DNA of 64,000 nt, taken from assembly GCA_019321725.1 (NCBI GenBank), contig CM033108.1, forward strand, positions 1,986,501 to 2,050,500, read 5' to 3'. Position 1 is the first letter of the stretch, and each line of letters begins with the position of its first letter. Source of the stretch: Paulownia fortunei. Its lineage: Eukaryota; Streptophyta; Magnoliopsida; Lamiales; Paulowniaceae. A program made the position numbers and the translations under genes. Of the stretch, positions 25,000 to 39,924 are shown in pieces. The notes under the pieces are model-generated. The model made no database searches. It was given only the letters and a program-made list of their open reading frames with translations, and had not been told where the DNA came from.

Positions 25000-27900
25000 C
25001 AAGAGAGACAATATGTTCGTGTTAAAAAGGCGTTTAAAAGCTGAAAAAGGAGTATCTGTATGGTGTGGAACCGTAGATAAAAAGAAAGGTCGCTCCTTTT
25101 TTGTACTAGTGTCTACACGGTTGGGAGTTGTGAAAATCATCTAAATTCAATCCCACCAAACTCAATTAATTATATAAAAATGTAAATTTAATCATTTATT
25201 ATTATTTTTAATATAAGTTACTCATATAACATATATAAATCTACTTGATAAATTTGGTTTGAACTTTATCAAATCAAATTTTAAACTCTAATTTTTTCCC
25301 ATCCAACATTAAGATGAATATCGGTTCATTCGGACCATTTAAAAGTAGATTGCGAATGAAATATTAATTTATCACGAACCATAGTATTATGAAATTGAAC
25401 ATTTTTCATAATTTATCCCCTTAATCCAATAATCTCAATAGATCCAGAGTATTGCATTCAATCAATTCAAAAATTTCACATATAAATCCTATTCATTTCA
25501 TAATCTCAAACTATATCTAATGAAGATAAAATAGTAGAGTTACCTTATAGGTAGGGTTTCTGTAGTATGGAGTTCAATTTAAATGTTAAAAGTTACATTT
25601 AAAAACTTGCAATCGGTAAAAAGGTTAAAAGTTAAAACCAAGGTAAGTCATGATTAACCGTAGGATGTGGGATTAGTTTACATCTGTCAAAGTGTACCCT
25701 CATTTTCCCATTTTCAATTTTTTATTTTATCATATATTTAATTCATAGATATAACCAAGTAAATGGATTTCCTAGTATTTTTGTTGACAAGAAAAGGAGA
25801 ACTATCTCGCCTTTGAGATAGTAAATAATTGTTCATAGTTTTTGTGATCATTTATATAAATATGACACAGAAAATAATATAGGAAACTAAAAACGAAGTT
25901 CAAAGATAGTCAAATTTCTTTTCATATGTCTATTCCGGTGGTGTTGCACAATCTTATCATATCCAAATTTGAGTCAAGTATATATAATTTATAATTAATT
26001 ATTTATTTTAAAAAATATTTTATAAGATTATCTATGATATAAAAAGAATTTGAACTACCTCCCTCCATCCCAAAAAATAAGAAATAAACAAAAATAAAGC
26101 AAAAAAAATAAAGAAAGAAAAATCCCCCTTCAATTGCCAAATATGTGTACAACCATAAGGATTAACTCCATAGTTATTTCTCAACCTGAATGGCGTATTG
26201 GTATTTTCAAAACCAAAAATGGTGCCCTCACATTTATTTCATACAATATTTATAAAAAAAAGAATAAAGAAATTGCTTGCAATTTCTATTTTTGTTTTTG
26301 TTTTTGTTTTAAGTATATCCAGAACGCTTTGCAAGGGAGTCAAAAAGAATATTTTAAGGATATAGTTGTTTCAGGTCCTAATTTTAAATACTTTTTGGTC
26401 CAAAATTATCGAGAATTTTTAATTTTATGTTGAAATATGTATATCTAATATATTTCAAAATCTAATTTAAACATGTTATAACAACATTATAAAAGTGTAT
26501 AGGATCAACCGATTGGCCTAGTTCAATGTCCAATGCAAAAGCAAATCTTGCAATATTTCAAATGCTTATTTTTTCAACTTTGTCCAAAATAATTTTCGAG
26601 GTAATGCTATTTCTCCTCTTACCATTTTGAAACAACTTTAATGAACTATTTTAAAAAATATATAATTTTATGATCAAACATTTTTTAGTTAGTTAAATGT
26701 AAAATAGAAAAAAAATTATTTTCAATATGTACGAACATATTATAAATCTCTGTTAAAAAGTTACAATAAAATATCGATAAAAAAATAAGAATACGAATAA
26801 TATATAAATTTGTAGACGTACGAATAAAATACGACTATAAAAAAATATATTTAGAAGAAAAAATATAACTCATTTTTGTATTTAAATAATATTTATGTTT
26901 ACAATTTTATTTTATTTTTACTATTTGATTTGACATATATATAATTAAATGAAGCAAATCCCCACTTTGGTTGAAAACTGAAATGGAATAAAGAGAGCTA
27001 ATGAATGTGAATGATGATGATTTATGAATACTTACATCGTAAATGGGCCACAAGCCCACAGCGGTGCAATCATGGGCCCAAATTAGTTACGAAAAAGATC
27101 ACCAAATTGTTGGCTGCCACGCGTATAGGTTTGATTTGGAGTTGAAAACAAAAAAAGGTTTCCAAAAGTATATTATGCTTAGAAAGCAATTTATCTTCTG
27201 GTCTGCATGAGACTGTGCTAATCATTCCCTCAACAAACTAAAGATATTAGTGTCAATTTCAAATCTCATTTGTCTCTCATTTTTCCTATTATTTATTTAT
27301 TTATTTAATAATAATAATAATAATATTGAACAAATTATTTACTCATTTAGATATTTTGCATTAAAAAATAACACAAGATGATGATAGTATATGACATCAA
27401 ATTTATCGATTAAAATGTCAAATAAAATGATGACATCTTTTGTCTTTAAAGTCTTTTTATTTTAAGTGAACTGAATAAAGAATTTTTAAAAATCTTGTGC
27501 GTGTTTAATTTCTAGAAACTATATAATTATTTAAAAATGGGACAACTCTAAAATCATAATTATTGTGAAACAACGACAAGAATGTGTTTTATGTGATGTG
27601 AGAAATTTAATTCTTGAACTCTAGTTGGTGTGGTAATAGCATAAACATCATGCTAATTATGGCGTAAGCATAATTGCCAAGTTGATGGATCATCTCTTGA
27701 AAATTAGGTGGTGAGTCGGGTATAGGAGAACCATTGAGAGAATCTCAAGGTAATTTCAACTCCATTTTCTCTATTAATATTGGTATTGCTATCAATAATA
27801 TTGGTGCAACATGGATTCGATTAATTTGGACAATGAAGAAATATTTAAAATGTAGGATCTTTCTATCATAAATCTCATTGCATCATATGTATTAATTATC

Positions 27901-30900
27901 GCAACGTACACTTTATGAATAAGATATTATATATGGTTGATAATCGATACAATGTAATAAAATTTGTAATGAAAAATTATGTCAAAATTCAAATTTAAGA
28001 TCAACTTTACAACTCAAAAAAATATTATTATTGACTCCGATTCCATTTTATTGCCTTGTTTTTCTTACCTACTAAGTAGATCACTCCTGACCGGGCCATG
28101 ACAACCCTCCTCCAGGAGTGTTGGAGGATTTTGACTGATTTCCGTCATGTCGAGCTTCAATTTTGCTATAGAAAAACAAGATTGTTGAAATACTACACTC
28201 GTTGAACAATATATCAGGTATATGAATGATAAACAAGTATTAAATTTCTTAAAAAACGAGACATTTGCTATTATCCAAACATTCAAGCCTTTTGGAAGGA
28301 ATGTAATTACAAAGATAGAGGAAATAATTCAAATTCTTTACTACTACATCCAAATTCCAGTGAAGAACTTAACTCCCATAAAAAGAAATGTGGTCCATAG
28401 TTTCATAGGCCATTGGCGTGGATTAAAAGGGGCGAGGACTGAGGCCAGTTTGGTGTAACCATAAATTCATGTGCCTAAAGTGGGAATGATTAATGTGAAT
28501 AATAAAGCACCCACCAACTATAGTCCTATTCCTTTCTCCTCTCATGTTTGATTGTTCTTTTTTTTTAAGACTCATGAAACGCTATTCATTTAGATAAAAT
28601 TGTGGATCATTAAATTATATTAAATAATATTATTATATATTTAATGTCTCATAAATACATTTAAATATTATCTAAATAAATAAAATAAAATTTTCTTTTT
28701 TTATCTAATATATTTGATAGTACGATATATCATTGCCATATTAGATTAATGATTATGAAGTTTTTAAGTGGAATTTGAATTTGAAGGTTGCTTTCTTAAA
28801 TTATAACTAATGATGATATTCACATGGTAATGAATACTCCATAAATCAAAGTCTTTTTTTTTTTTTGTTCAATTTTAATGATTTTCTAAAAAGTGATGAG
28901 TACAACCAATCGAAATATTTACTATACGAGGGCATAAATATTAGCCTCCGCACTCAAAATGTTAGGAGTGATTGATAAGTAAAAATGAAATTAAGTAGGA
29001 ATGAAATAATGATGGAAAATGAATAATATGAGTATGTCAATTTTTTTACTTGATATGTATAAGTACTGAAATTGTCATTTATTACTTGATTCTAATATTA
29101 TAATTAGTAGTTAGAATAAACGACAGAAATTGAACAAAATAATTTTAAAAATCAAATTACTATTTAGTTGAAATTTTTAAAAATAAAATTATATTCAATA
29201 TGTTATGTATAAATAAATTTGTTATTATTTTCATTGGCGTTAAACAAAATATAAACATATATATAGATAAATTTTTGCACTAATGTATTTTTTTTTATTA
29301 AAAATAGAAAAAAAATAAAATAACAACTAGTCTTGAAGTAAGTCTCAGAGCAAGTCTCAAATTTTAATTTTAAGTCTGAATACAACTCGCTAAAATATAG
29401 TATATATATATTTTATTTATTATTTATGTATTTTTGTGATATATATATATATATTTGCATGTTATAATCTAAGGATAAAAGAGGGTTTTTCTTCGTATCG
29501 ACCCTATCCTAAGTGTGTGAAGGGGTTAACGGACAATTTACATGGTAAATACGAAGATAAAAATAAAGCAATTTTAGATTAAATATACTACGAAGTCTTT
29601 GTTAATGATGTCCCAAAATGACCTTACAATGACCTTCATTTACTCTCAAAAGATAATTAATTTTATGTTTCATTCATATAACATCAATTTTATTGACATG
29701 ATTTAACTTAAGATTGGTTTACAACTAATTGGGCTCTACATGGTGGGCTGAAGTTGACTTGAGATTCGGCCCATTAATTTTTTGTGAGACTTTGGACCAG
29801 TTTGGGCCTTTTTTTGGTGGATGGGAATAACCATTTTTTTTAATGGTTTTATTTGATAACATTTGACATCCCAAAAAATCACGTCATGCGAATTTAAATA
29901 TAGCAAGAATACGTATAATAAGAAAACTATAAATAAAGAATTAATTATAGAAATCATTTTGGATGTATTAATCTATTTTTCTATGAATTAAAAAACTTGA
30001 AGTAGAGTAATAAATTAAAAATGGGCTCGAGAACTTGTATATTATGTTTTATAGTATTTGACAAAGTTTTCAAGATAAGACCCCGAAAGCTTAAAAAATA
30101 ATATGTTAGGAGCTTATGAACTCTAGAAAAAATATAGGGATAATTTATTTTTTAAGAACTCAAAAACCCCTTAATTTTTACAGTATAAATGACACAATTT
30201 TTCAAAACTAAATACTAATATCTTATAGTCTCTTAGAACTTTATTTATCCATAAAAAAATGAGAATTTACTTTTACAATAAAACTTGTTGTAAACCCTTG
30301 AAGCATGTAAGGTATGTACTATAGGCTTTAGCCAAATGTGGGATACTGATTCCTTCAATTAATTGAATCAATAAATAGCTCCTACTTATTACACGAGCAA
30401 ATAATAAGGGGTGTAAGGATTTTTTTTAGGGATAACCCACTGACAATCAAGTCAGAGAACCAGAATATATAAATTTTTTAATAGAAATTAATTGAACTGA
30501 ACGTATTAAAATAATTTAAATTTTAATAATTTTTTAAAAATAATTAAATTTAATTAAATATTTGGGCCTAAATTATTATTAGCCCCATCAAATACCATCC
30601 AAGTTCAAGCTTAAATTTGTCTAACACTTGCGTAGCTCAATGTTGCTTGCAGCTCTAGTAAAAGTGGTATAAACAAGGTTTGTGCCAATCCAATTTAATT
30701 GACAATCTTGCATGGATAGAACTATCTAACGAGGATTTTACATATCAAATAAAGCTCATAAATTCATTGTCTATACAAAGAATTTGCCAATTTGTAAGGA
30801 ATAATAATTTTGGCTATTTGGTCAAAAAAATAAAATTTTAAAGGAAAATATCATATAATTTGTAATAATTCATTTTCCTCCCAAAAATTGCGAGCAAAAA

Positions 30901-32587
30901 TAGAGAAAAGCCTAAGGAAATGATTTTTTGCTCATCTCTTTTGCTCCAACATGATCATCACCTCCCTCATTCCAGTTGTTTTCCTTGTTTTTTTCTTTTT
31001 TTCTTTTTTTCTTTTTTTCTTTTAACAATAAAACAAGTGTGGGATTTTTATTTTCTCTTATCCTAATATTTTTCTTTTATTATCACTTGAACCGATAATA
31101 TAATAGTAAGGTATTCTCCGCCAAATCTTTTTTGCAGTAATTATCAAATGTCGAAATTAGTTTACCAAGTTCTATTACAATCTCAATAGACTAAATATAG
31201 TTTAGAAAACGGCAAACAATGTTTATAGTCATCATTCGGGATGAAAATAGGGTTTTAACAATATAAACGGTCTGGACCAGGGTTTTGTTTTTTTGTTTTT
31301 TTTTTAAATTCGATTCAACCTAAATCCAACCAGTTTATTTTTATTTTTTAAATTTATTGTATATTTATATGATATTTTTAGAAAAATATATTTTTTTTTA
31401 AAAAATTTAATAGTATTATTTTTTAAAACTATAATTTTAATATTTTTTAAATTATAATATGAGTTTAAGTTAGAATCCTTCAAAATATAAGTGGATCGGA
31501 TTTCGGCTCCATACATTACGTATTTAATTTTAATCCAGCATCCAATGTAAAAAATAATTTATAGTAAATCAATCATTATTATTCTGATGTAAAAATGATC
31601 ATCTAAACGGAACAAGTAAAAAAAAATCTCAAACAGATTCGATAAATAAAATGCCACTATCCAAATTTGAAATATATCCTATGTTCCAACTTCATTTCTT
31701 CTGAATATATCGACATATTTTGCCACTAATTTTGCTAAATCCATTTCCCAAACCCTAGAAAACAACAAAAATAAAAACAAACAAGAAAAATTGATGTTAC
31801 AAAATGGGCCTAAACAGAAAACTCGTATATAACTTTATATAGTACATGTCTAATTTTTCGTATATATTATGAATCTAATCAATAATATTGTACTTTTGAG
31901 ATATAATATTTAATACATGTAATATACGTATCTCTTATTATAATTGATAAATAATACTTTATTTTACTAAAGTTTTGTTTAAAATTTAAAATCTGATAAA
32001 ATTATTTATAAGTATTAATTAAAAAAATGATACAATTAAAAAAATTATGATTGAATAGTTATCTCTAAGGTGTGTCAAAATTATAAATTAAATAATATAG
32101 CTACACATATAAGATAAATTTTACATAATTTAAAAATAAATACAAATACAATATATTTAAAAATTATGTCAAAATAAATTATATTTTTTTTCACAAATTA
32201 TTTTATTCGTACATCTATGAATCTATGTATTTTCTATTTTCATAATTTTGGATCAATTTTTTCACCATAAATTTTAATAAAAAATATAATATATTCATAT
32301 ATATTAAATATAAAATATTTTTCATCACATATTTAATTAATTAAATATTTAATTTACATATGGATCTAGTCCATAAAATTTTTGACCCATATGGGGATGT
32401 GATCCGTATAACCGGGAAAAGTGGAAAAAGAATCAGATGAGGCGGGTTTGGGTTTCAACTTCACTTTCACACACCCACAAAAAAGCCCTTTTGCCATTTG
32501 TTTTTTGCAAGTCTTATCTTCTCACTCAGACTCACTCTTCGTTTCAAAATCCCTCGTCACATTCCACTTCACCACTTACCTTGCAAA
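25000..32587. other. AT-rich intergenic DNA
   Basis: No convincing gene on either strand. Contains GGCCCA-type clusters at about 27045-27090 and 29730-29815, an ATA/ATT simple repeat at 27305-27325, and a (T)nC-rich run at 30985-31022. A possible degraded MITE lies near 31235-31560 but its ends were not firm. Confidence 0.5.
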
Positions 32588-34985
32588 ATGGCGGTGTCTT
32601 TGGGCGTCTTTTCGAGTTTCTTTGGAGAGACGGCGTCGTTGATAAAGTCGTCTTCTGTCGCGGTCAATCTTATTCCCGCTTATCCGCGCCCTGTGCGGAC
32701 AGTGACGATCATGGCGGCGTCAAAGCCGGCTATGGAGACGAAGAAGCGGGAGCCGAGAGGAATAATGAAGCCGCGCCGAGTGTCTCCAGAAATGCAGGCA
32801 TTCCTTGGTGGCTTGTCTGAGATTCCCCGTACTCAAGCACTCAAAGAGATTTGGGCTTACATCAAACAACACAATCTTCAGGTACATGCATTCGGAAACC
32901 TAGTCTGTTAGTATTTGGCAGCTATATATTTACTTTCCTCCCATAGTCTTTGTATATTAAACATTTGGCTTGTTCAATTATAATGTTGAAAGATTGAAAT
33001 TTTGTTTCTGCTTACGTAGTTGTTATTTGTGTTTTTACAAAGGCTGTATCTATTAATTTTCACTTATATATATGTATGTTAATGAGGATAAAGTATGTGA
33101 TCTTCGAATCTTGATTTGAATATATTTGACATCAATGCATTTCGTAAGTTTGTGATTGTGGTGTTGGTATTAGTGAAGGGAGGGTTTAATAGATAGCTAA
33201 TAGTTTTTGCTTAAATATACCTTTTGGGGTATATTAGGGCATTGGAGTCTGGATTTTGAATTTTTTTTGTGTGTTTTACTATTTTTAAATTTACCTATAC
33301 AGCTATTATGTGCCATTTTTAGTGAATTATACTTCTATTTCATTTTGAACCAAATTAAGTATATGATGTAATCATTTCATATTGGATGCACAATGTCAGT
33401 TGTTTCCAACCCTTGGAACTTAGCTAAGTTGTTTTCAAACAGTTGGAAGAAGCTTTCCAGAGCCTCCAAGAATATTCCTTTCTTGGCATATTCTACTATA
33501 TATTTACAATATTGCATTTCCTAGAATCTTTCCTACACCTCTATATGCTTCTAGACTTCCATACGTCATTCTACACTCGTGTGGAAAGAAGTTCTAGAAT
33601 CGTCTTGCGTCCTCTAGAAGTTTCTGGATTATTGTAGAGCAATCTAAAAACTTCTTCATATCTCCACATGAAAAGGAGGAAGATGGTTTCTTTTAACTTC
33701 TAAGCTCCGAGAAAAAATACAAGTCGCGGACTGCTACAAGTAGTACTAGCACCAATAGCCGTGGTATTAGGAGAAGCTTTGTCCAGGACTCATATTGTTG
33801 TAAGGCATGTCTATTATTGATTGAAAGTTTGGGCTGAAGTTGCTCACAATAACTTTTCATGTAAACGTTCTTTTGATTGCAGACTATTTTGTGGTTAGTT
33901 GCTTGTCCTTTCATCAGTAGGTTCCATGCTTAATTTTGTAAACCATCACTAGCAATTTTCTAGCTTCTCTTCCTGGCTCAGCTTTATTTGCATTATGTCA
34001 GTGATAGAATATAATGCAGGAAGAAGTACAATAATAACTTCTGGAATGCTTTTTAAAAGATTATGTGGTACAATTAGGTTGAATAAACCCTTTTTGAATA
34101 AATATTCAGCTGCTTGTGAACTTTCGGGTACTGGTTTATTCAATGTTTGTTCAATTGCTCTTTTACCTGCAAATGTAATGTAGGAATGTGGTTTGGCAAT
34201 AATGATATCTCCCAACATACCGAAACTAGCTATTACCCCACCAGTAGTAGGAGATGTAAGGATTGATACATACAATATCTTTTTATTTGATTGATAATCA
34301 TATAAGGCTGATGATATTTTAGCCATTTGCATCAAACTCAAACTTCCTTCTTGCATGCGCCACCCCCCGGAAGCACACAGAGCTTCAGATTTGACAGCCA
34401 CATCTTCTTGTTTTCTGAATTCAGTATCAGCCTGACTTTAATATATGTGGATTTATCATACATTTATGTATACAATTTCACCATAAATTGGATGAGAAAA
34501 ATTTAGTTTGTTTCATATTCCTCTTATTGAAGACTGCACTTCAAACCTTTATTTATCTGTCTGATTTTTGGTGCTTTAGTGCAATGCTGATGTGCTCATG
34601 TTTTCCATGGAAGTTCTTGCGTTTTTATGTTGCATTTGGTAGAAATATTCTTGATGTTGTCTTGGGGGTTATCCAGTGAAGATTCCTTCATTGATAATGG
34701 AATGCAAACTGGTCATGTCCATAGTTATTGCACTCTGTATTCTGCTCGTATATGATTTTACCCATCAAGGCCAATTTAATGATTTTTATATTTTACGTAC
34801 TTACTGCTTAATTTTGTTCTTGTGCATTTACAGATGAACTGACTTGGTGTTTCTCTTCATTTCAGGATCCTGCAGACAAAAAGGTCATCATCTGTGATGA
34901 GAAACTGAAGAAAATTTTTGGAGGAAGAGATCGTGTCGGCTTCCTTGAGATTGCTGGTTTGATTAGTCCACACTTTCTTAAGTGA
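32588..34985 (+). CDS. SWIB/MDM2 domain protein, probably organelle-targeted
   Basis: Two exons, 32588-32881 and 34866-34985, phase 0, giving 137 residues; intron 1984 bp. Residues 1 to about 45 are rich in Ser, Ala and hydroxylated or basic residues with few acids ([20 protein letters not shown]), typical of a transit peptide. A basic linker ([18 protein letters not shown]) leads to one SWIB domain, about residues 65-137, with [57 protein letters not shown] and the end ISPHFLK. Family knowledge: small plant SWIB proteins of this size occur in nucleus, plastid and mitochondrion and some bind DNA or associate with nucleoids. Family is certain; plastid versus mitochondrial targeting was not decided. 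The intron carries an antisense accD-derived insert. Confidence 0.93.
33440..33640. other. Heat-shock-element-like motifs in the SWIB intron
   Basis: TTCTAGAA at 33592-33599 and GAAGTTTC at 33617-33624, with several looser nGAAn/nTTCn repeats around. Such clusters occur in some Copia LTRs, so this may be an LTR remnant. No LTR ends or primer-binding site were found. Confidence 0.25.
33949..34385 (-). pseudogene. accD: Plastid-type accD C-terminal fragment inserted antisense in the SWIB intron
   Basis: The minus strand encodes the C-terminal part of the acetyl-CoA carboxylase carboxyltransferase beta subunit: [73 protein letters not shown] and [20 protein letters not shown]. This subunit is normally plastid-encoded. 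Only the C-terminal catalytic part is present, with no N-terminal region or zinc finger. After HNLLKS the ending diverges and runs on to [10 protein letters not shown]. Several conserved positions differ (GGW where GGA is usual, AKP where AEP is usual). The frame is still open. It has no sign of a promoter or transit peptide and lies opposite to the host gene, so it is most likely a nuclear plastid DNA insertion (NUPT) or relic of a transferred copy. Confidence 0.8.
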
Positions 34986-37675
34986 GAAAGTTAGAGGCTA
35001 ACAGGAGTAGGGCTCTGCATCTTGAAAGGAAAGCACCCTTTTTTGTAAATTAAGTTTATGTTGGTTAATGATATTACTCTTTAGGAAACGCTAGCAAACA
35101 CAAGCCCTGCTTTCCTTTATAGACCAGATTTGAAGCTCATCTGCAAGAGGATCACTCATGAGTGGGTAATTTTTCCTTTTCGATCCACTTGTAGGCCTTA
35201 AAATGCAATATCTCCTTTCTTAATCTATCTCTATGTATCTATGGTTTACCTTTGATTTGTCTAATCTTGCATCTTATGTAAGTTTGACATTGTTGACTGA
35301 GGTTCGTAGACCTTAGATTCTATTTGCTATGACCCTTGTGAAAAACTGCTGCTGTCCCTGTTTGAAAGCTTTCAGAGGCAGGCTGAACGGAAGATTATGG
35401 TAACTTTGCTGATGATATGTGGTCGGCATTTGTATGCAAAAGAATTGTGTGATGATGAATCTGGTGCCTATATATGTTTGACCCTGTCGATCAATTCTGT
35501 TCATTGTTTGCAGGAATTGACCGTTGCCGAACAATGTGAATTGTTTTATTAAGGTTTATGCTCTGCTGGTTTAGGAAAGATTATATTTATTATCATCGAA
35601 ATCTATTGTGGCATTTCACCATTCTACTACTAGCTAAAGAAGTGTAAGTGACTGGTTTTTTCCGGCTTATGTCTCCTTTTGAAGAGTAAAAAATAATTGA
35701 AATAGGTTTTTGTTATGGTAAATAGATTTGCAACTTTTAGGTACCAGTAAATAGATTTTTGTTGCAAGTGTAGCCCCAAAAACACAAGAACAGAGACAAG
35801 TTAACAGACTTATTTGCTTGCTTGATTCGAATTTTGACGTGAGATTGTTAATAGCCATGTCGCTTGGTTGAAATTTATTTAGTTTTGGTTTTTTAGGATT
35901 GATGTAGCAAGAATTATGATGTCTTTTGTTCTGCCTAATATATAAGAGTTGATGATATTATCTGGGAAATAGTCAAAATAATAATGACAAATTACAAAAA
36001 CTATCATTGAAATTTAGTTTAATTATATAAAAAAAGTTATTTTTTTAAAAATTACAAATGGCTCTTTGAAGAATTACAACTACTCCTTAATAGGTGCATT
36101 TTATAAAATAAAAACAAATACAAAGGTATTATAATTTATAAATTTAAATAATTTTTTTTATAAATAATAGAAATTTTAAAGATAATTTTTATAATTCACC
36201 TAAATAATAAAGCTAAAGAATATTAGCTATTTGTTGTCTAAACAACATCGAGCTTGGATCATTCTCAATATTTATGATGAATTTCCTAAATTCTTTTAGG
36301 GTTTACTCTAATGATTTTTTAGCTCTACTTATAACCAAATTATACACTCTAACTTAGCTATACGTTCAAATATCTATCAACCATCATTAATTCTTTGTGG
36401 ACATGTCCCTATCCTTCAAAACCCCTCCTCCACCGAAAAAAGGAAACACTTCTATATATATATATATATATATAGAAGAGGCAAAGAATTTATTTGAGTT
36501 TTACTCAGATATATTTAATCAATCATACTTGAAGACATTTTTTATTTGATAAAAATTTAAAAATTTAATATGAGCTTTACTTGATTAATTAAAAAATAAT
36601 TAATTATAAATAAAATATTAAATAATTTAATCTCGACTCACAATAATCAATTTAAAATTAAATATAATTTCAAATTAATTTTAAATATAAATTTATTCAA
36701 CTCCACTAATTTCATTTAGACTCCAAACAATAATATATGACAATGATATATGAGATCGGTGCTTGGCATTTCAATTTTTTTATTTTTCTTTTGCGTGTGG
36801 TACACCTGCTTGACAAATTGAGGGGCATGTGCGACAAAGAAGTTCCTCAACGTGATTCACGTGAATGTTGTGACATGACGATGATGTCGGAAAAGATTAG
36901 GTAGCCTCATATTACATTTTGCATCAAGGTCGCTGTTCTATATTTTTATTTCATTTATATTCTATTATATAAATTCATGACAGTAATGATGTTTAAATTT
37001 ACTATTAAATTATTAAAGATAGTTGCATTGAACAATCATATCTACAAATACATTGAACTTTTTTCTTTTAAATTTAAATTTTATTATGTGTAGACAAAAA
37101 TAAATTCTCAATAAGATTCAATCCATCATTTTGTGATAATATGATTTTTTAAATTAATCACATGACAAAGCAATATTACACTTATTATATAATTAATTAT
37201 TCTTTTTCAACAGTATATTAATCATATGACAAATATAATTCATTCGTAATTAGATTGAATTCGATCAAACAAAACACGTTGTGGATATATCATCTGTCTC
37301 TTAAAAGAATTGCTTTATTTGTTATATTGTCGAATCAAACTTTAATTTTTTTTAATTAATTTATAATTCTTGATAATGATGACGCTATTGAACTTTCAAA
37401 TCATTGTATTTATTATGTTACCCAATATTTCAATAATATTTTTTTAAAAAAAAAATCAGTTAAGTTATTTCTTATTATATAAAAAGAATAGTTAAAATTA
37501 ACCAATAAGGGAGTCTTTTTATGGGAGCGGACAAGAATTCATAAAAATATCCCTCCCGATACTATTCCACCTGTCCTTCCAGCAAAATTCACGAGTAACA
37601 GAATCCTTTCAAACCCTGAACTTTTTACACAGCACACACACTCCTACTCAAACCGCTCCATCTCTGAAGCTGAAA
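34986..37675. other. SWIB 3' flank and spacer to the PRISE gene
   Basis: No gene recognised. 34986 to about 35900 is less AT-rich and probably holds the SWIB 3'UTR. A family A MITE lies at 35987-36202 and a (TA)n tract at 36454-36473. The last 200 bp before 37676 hold a CCAAT sequence (about 37500) and an A/T-rich TATA-like TTCATAAAAATA (about 37538). Confidence 0.5.
35987..36202. mobile_element. Short inverted-repeat element (MITE), family A copy 2
   Basis: Left end AATTACAAAAACTATCATTG; right end inverted GGTGAATTATAAAAATTATC. Internal arms share TTTATAAATTTAAATAA wording with the copies at 6755 and 52842. Confidence 0.5.
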
Positions 37676-38984
<1,309 letters not shown>

Positions 38985-39924
38985 TTTCATCGCTATACTG
39001 GGTAATCTTGGTGCAGTAGTATCTTTCCATAGTTTTTGATATATGTTTGTGTTTTTCTAGGCATTGCAAATATATCCTCTTTATTGAATAATGTGTGAAA
39101 GAAAAGGAAGAACACTTAAAATGATGCTTCTGCTATCTGAATCTTTTGTGGCTTGTAATGAAGTTATGTCCATGAATCTAGCTAATAATGTTATTGAGAG
39201 AAAGAGAACAGTAACGAAAGCAGGCTGTTATATTATGGCAAATGTATTAAGGCTTCTAGCAGAGTTGGCAATTCCCAATTTCGTTCTGCTTGGTTAGATG
39301 ACCCTTGATTCGGTAGTAGATTTCTTTACATGGATGACACAAGATGGAAATCAATCGTGTCATGGAGTTATTTGTTCATGAAGTGCAGGAAGCATCTACT
39401 CACGAGCATAAGAGGTATTATACATTAGTTTCCTAGTAAATATGTTTGGGATTCCACAGTTCAGCGCAGAAGAATTGTTCAACGGACATGTTGAAGGCAG
39501 GAATTCTATGAGCTGTTCTGCAGACAAAGCTGACTCCAGCACTCTCAAATCTCATCAGGACACCAGAACAACTAAAACTTCAACATGCAGGGCCAAAATC
39601 AAAAGTTACAACAGATTAAGCAACTTTCTTCTCTGAACCAAAAACACAAATCTCTTCACTTCAGTTGCATTCACATTGAGTTCCAGTTGTTAAGAAGAAA
39701 ATTATTTGTGAAAAATGCTCGAAAGCTCAAGTCATCAAATGATGAAAGTTTTCCCCGAACCCAATAAACTTGCTCTAATGCAAAGAATCTGAAGTTTCAA
39801 ACCCAGCAACACTAGAACTCAATCTGAAAACAACGCACTTGTAAAGTTGAATCATGCCATATACTAACTGCTTCAAAGCATGAAAACTCTCCAAGGCAAT
39901 TCTTTGCAACCCTTCTTGGAGGTG
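38985..39924. other. Spacer between convergent PRISE and SWIM genes
   Basis: Probably two 3'UTRs. Open frames at 39091-39297 and 39442-39636 are short and unrecognised; no gene called. Confidence 0.45.

Noticed and set aside
33443..33637. 64-codon frame in the SWIB intron
   Set aside because: Hydrophobic low-information translation in a region that looks like an LTR remnant; no start context or family match.
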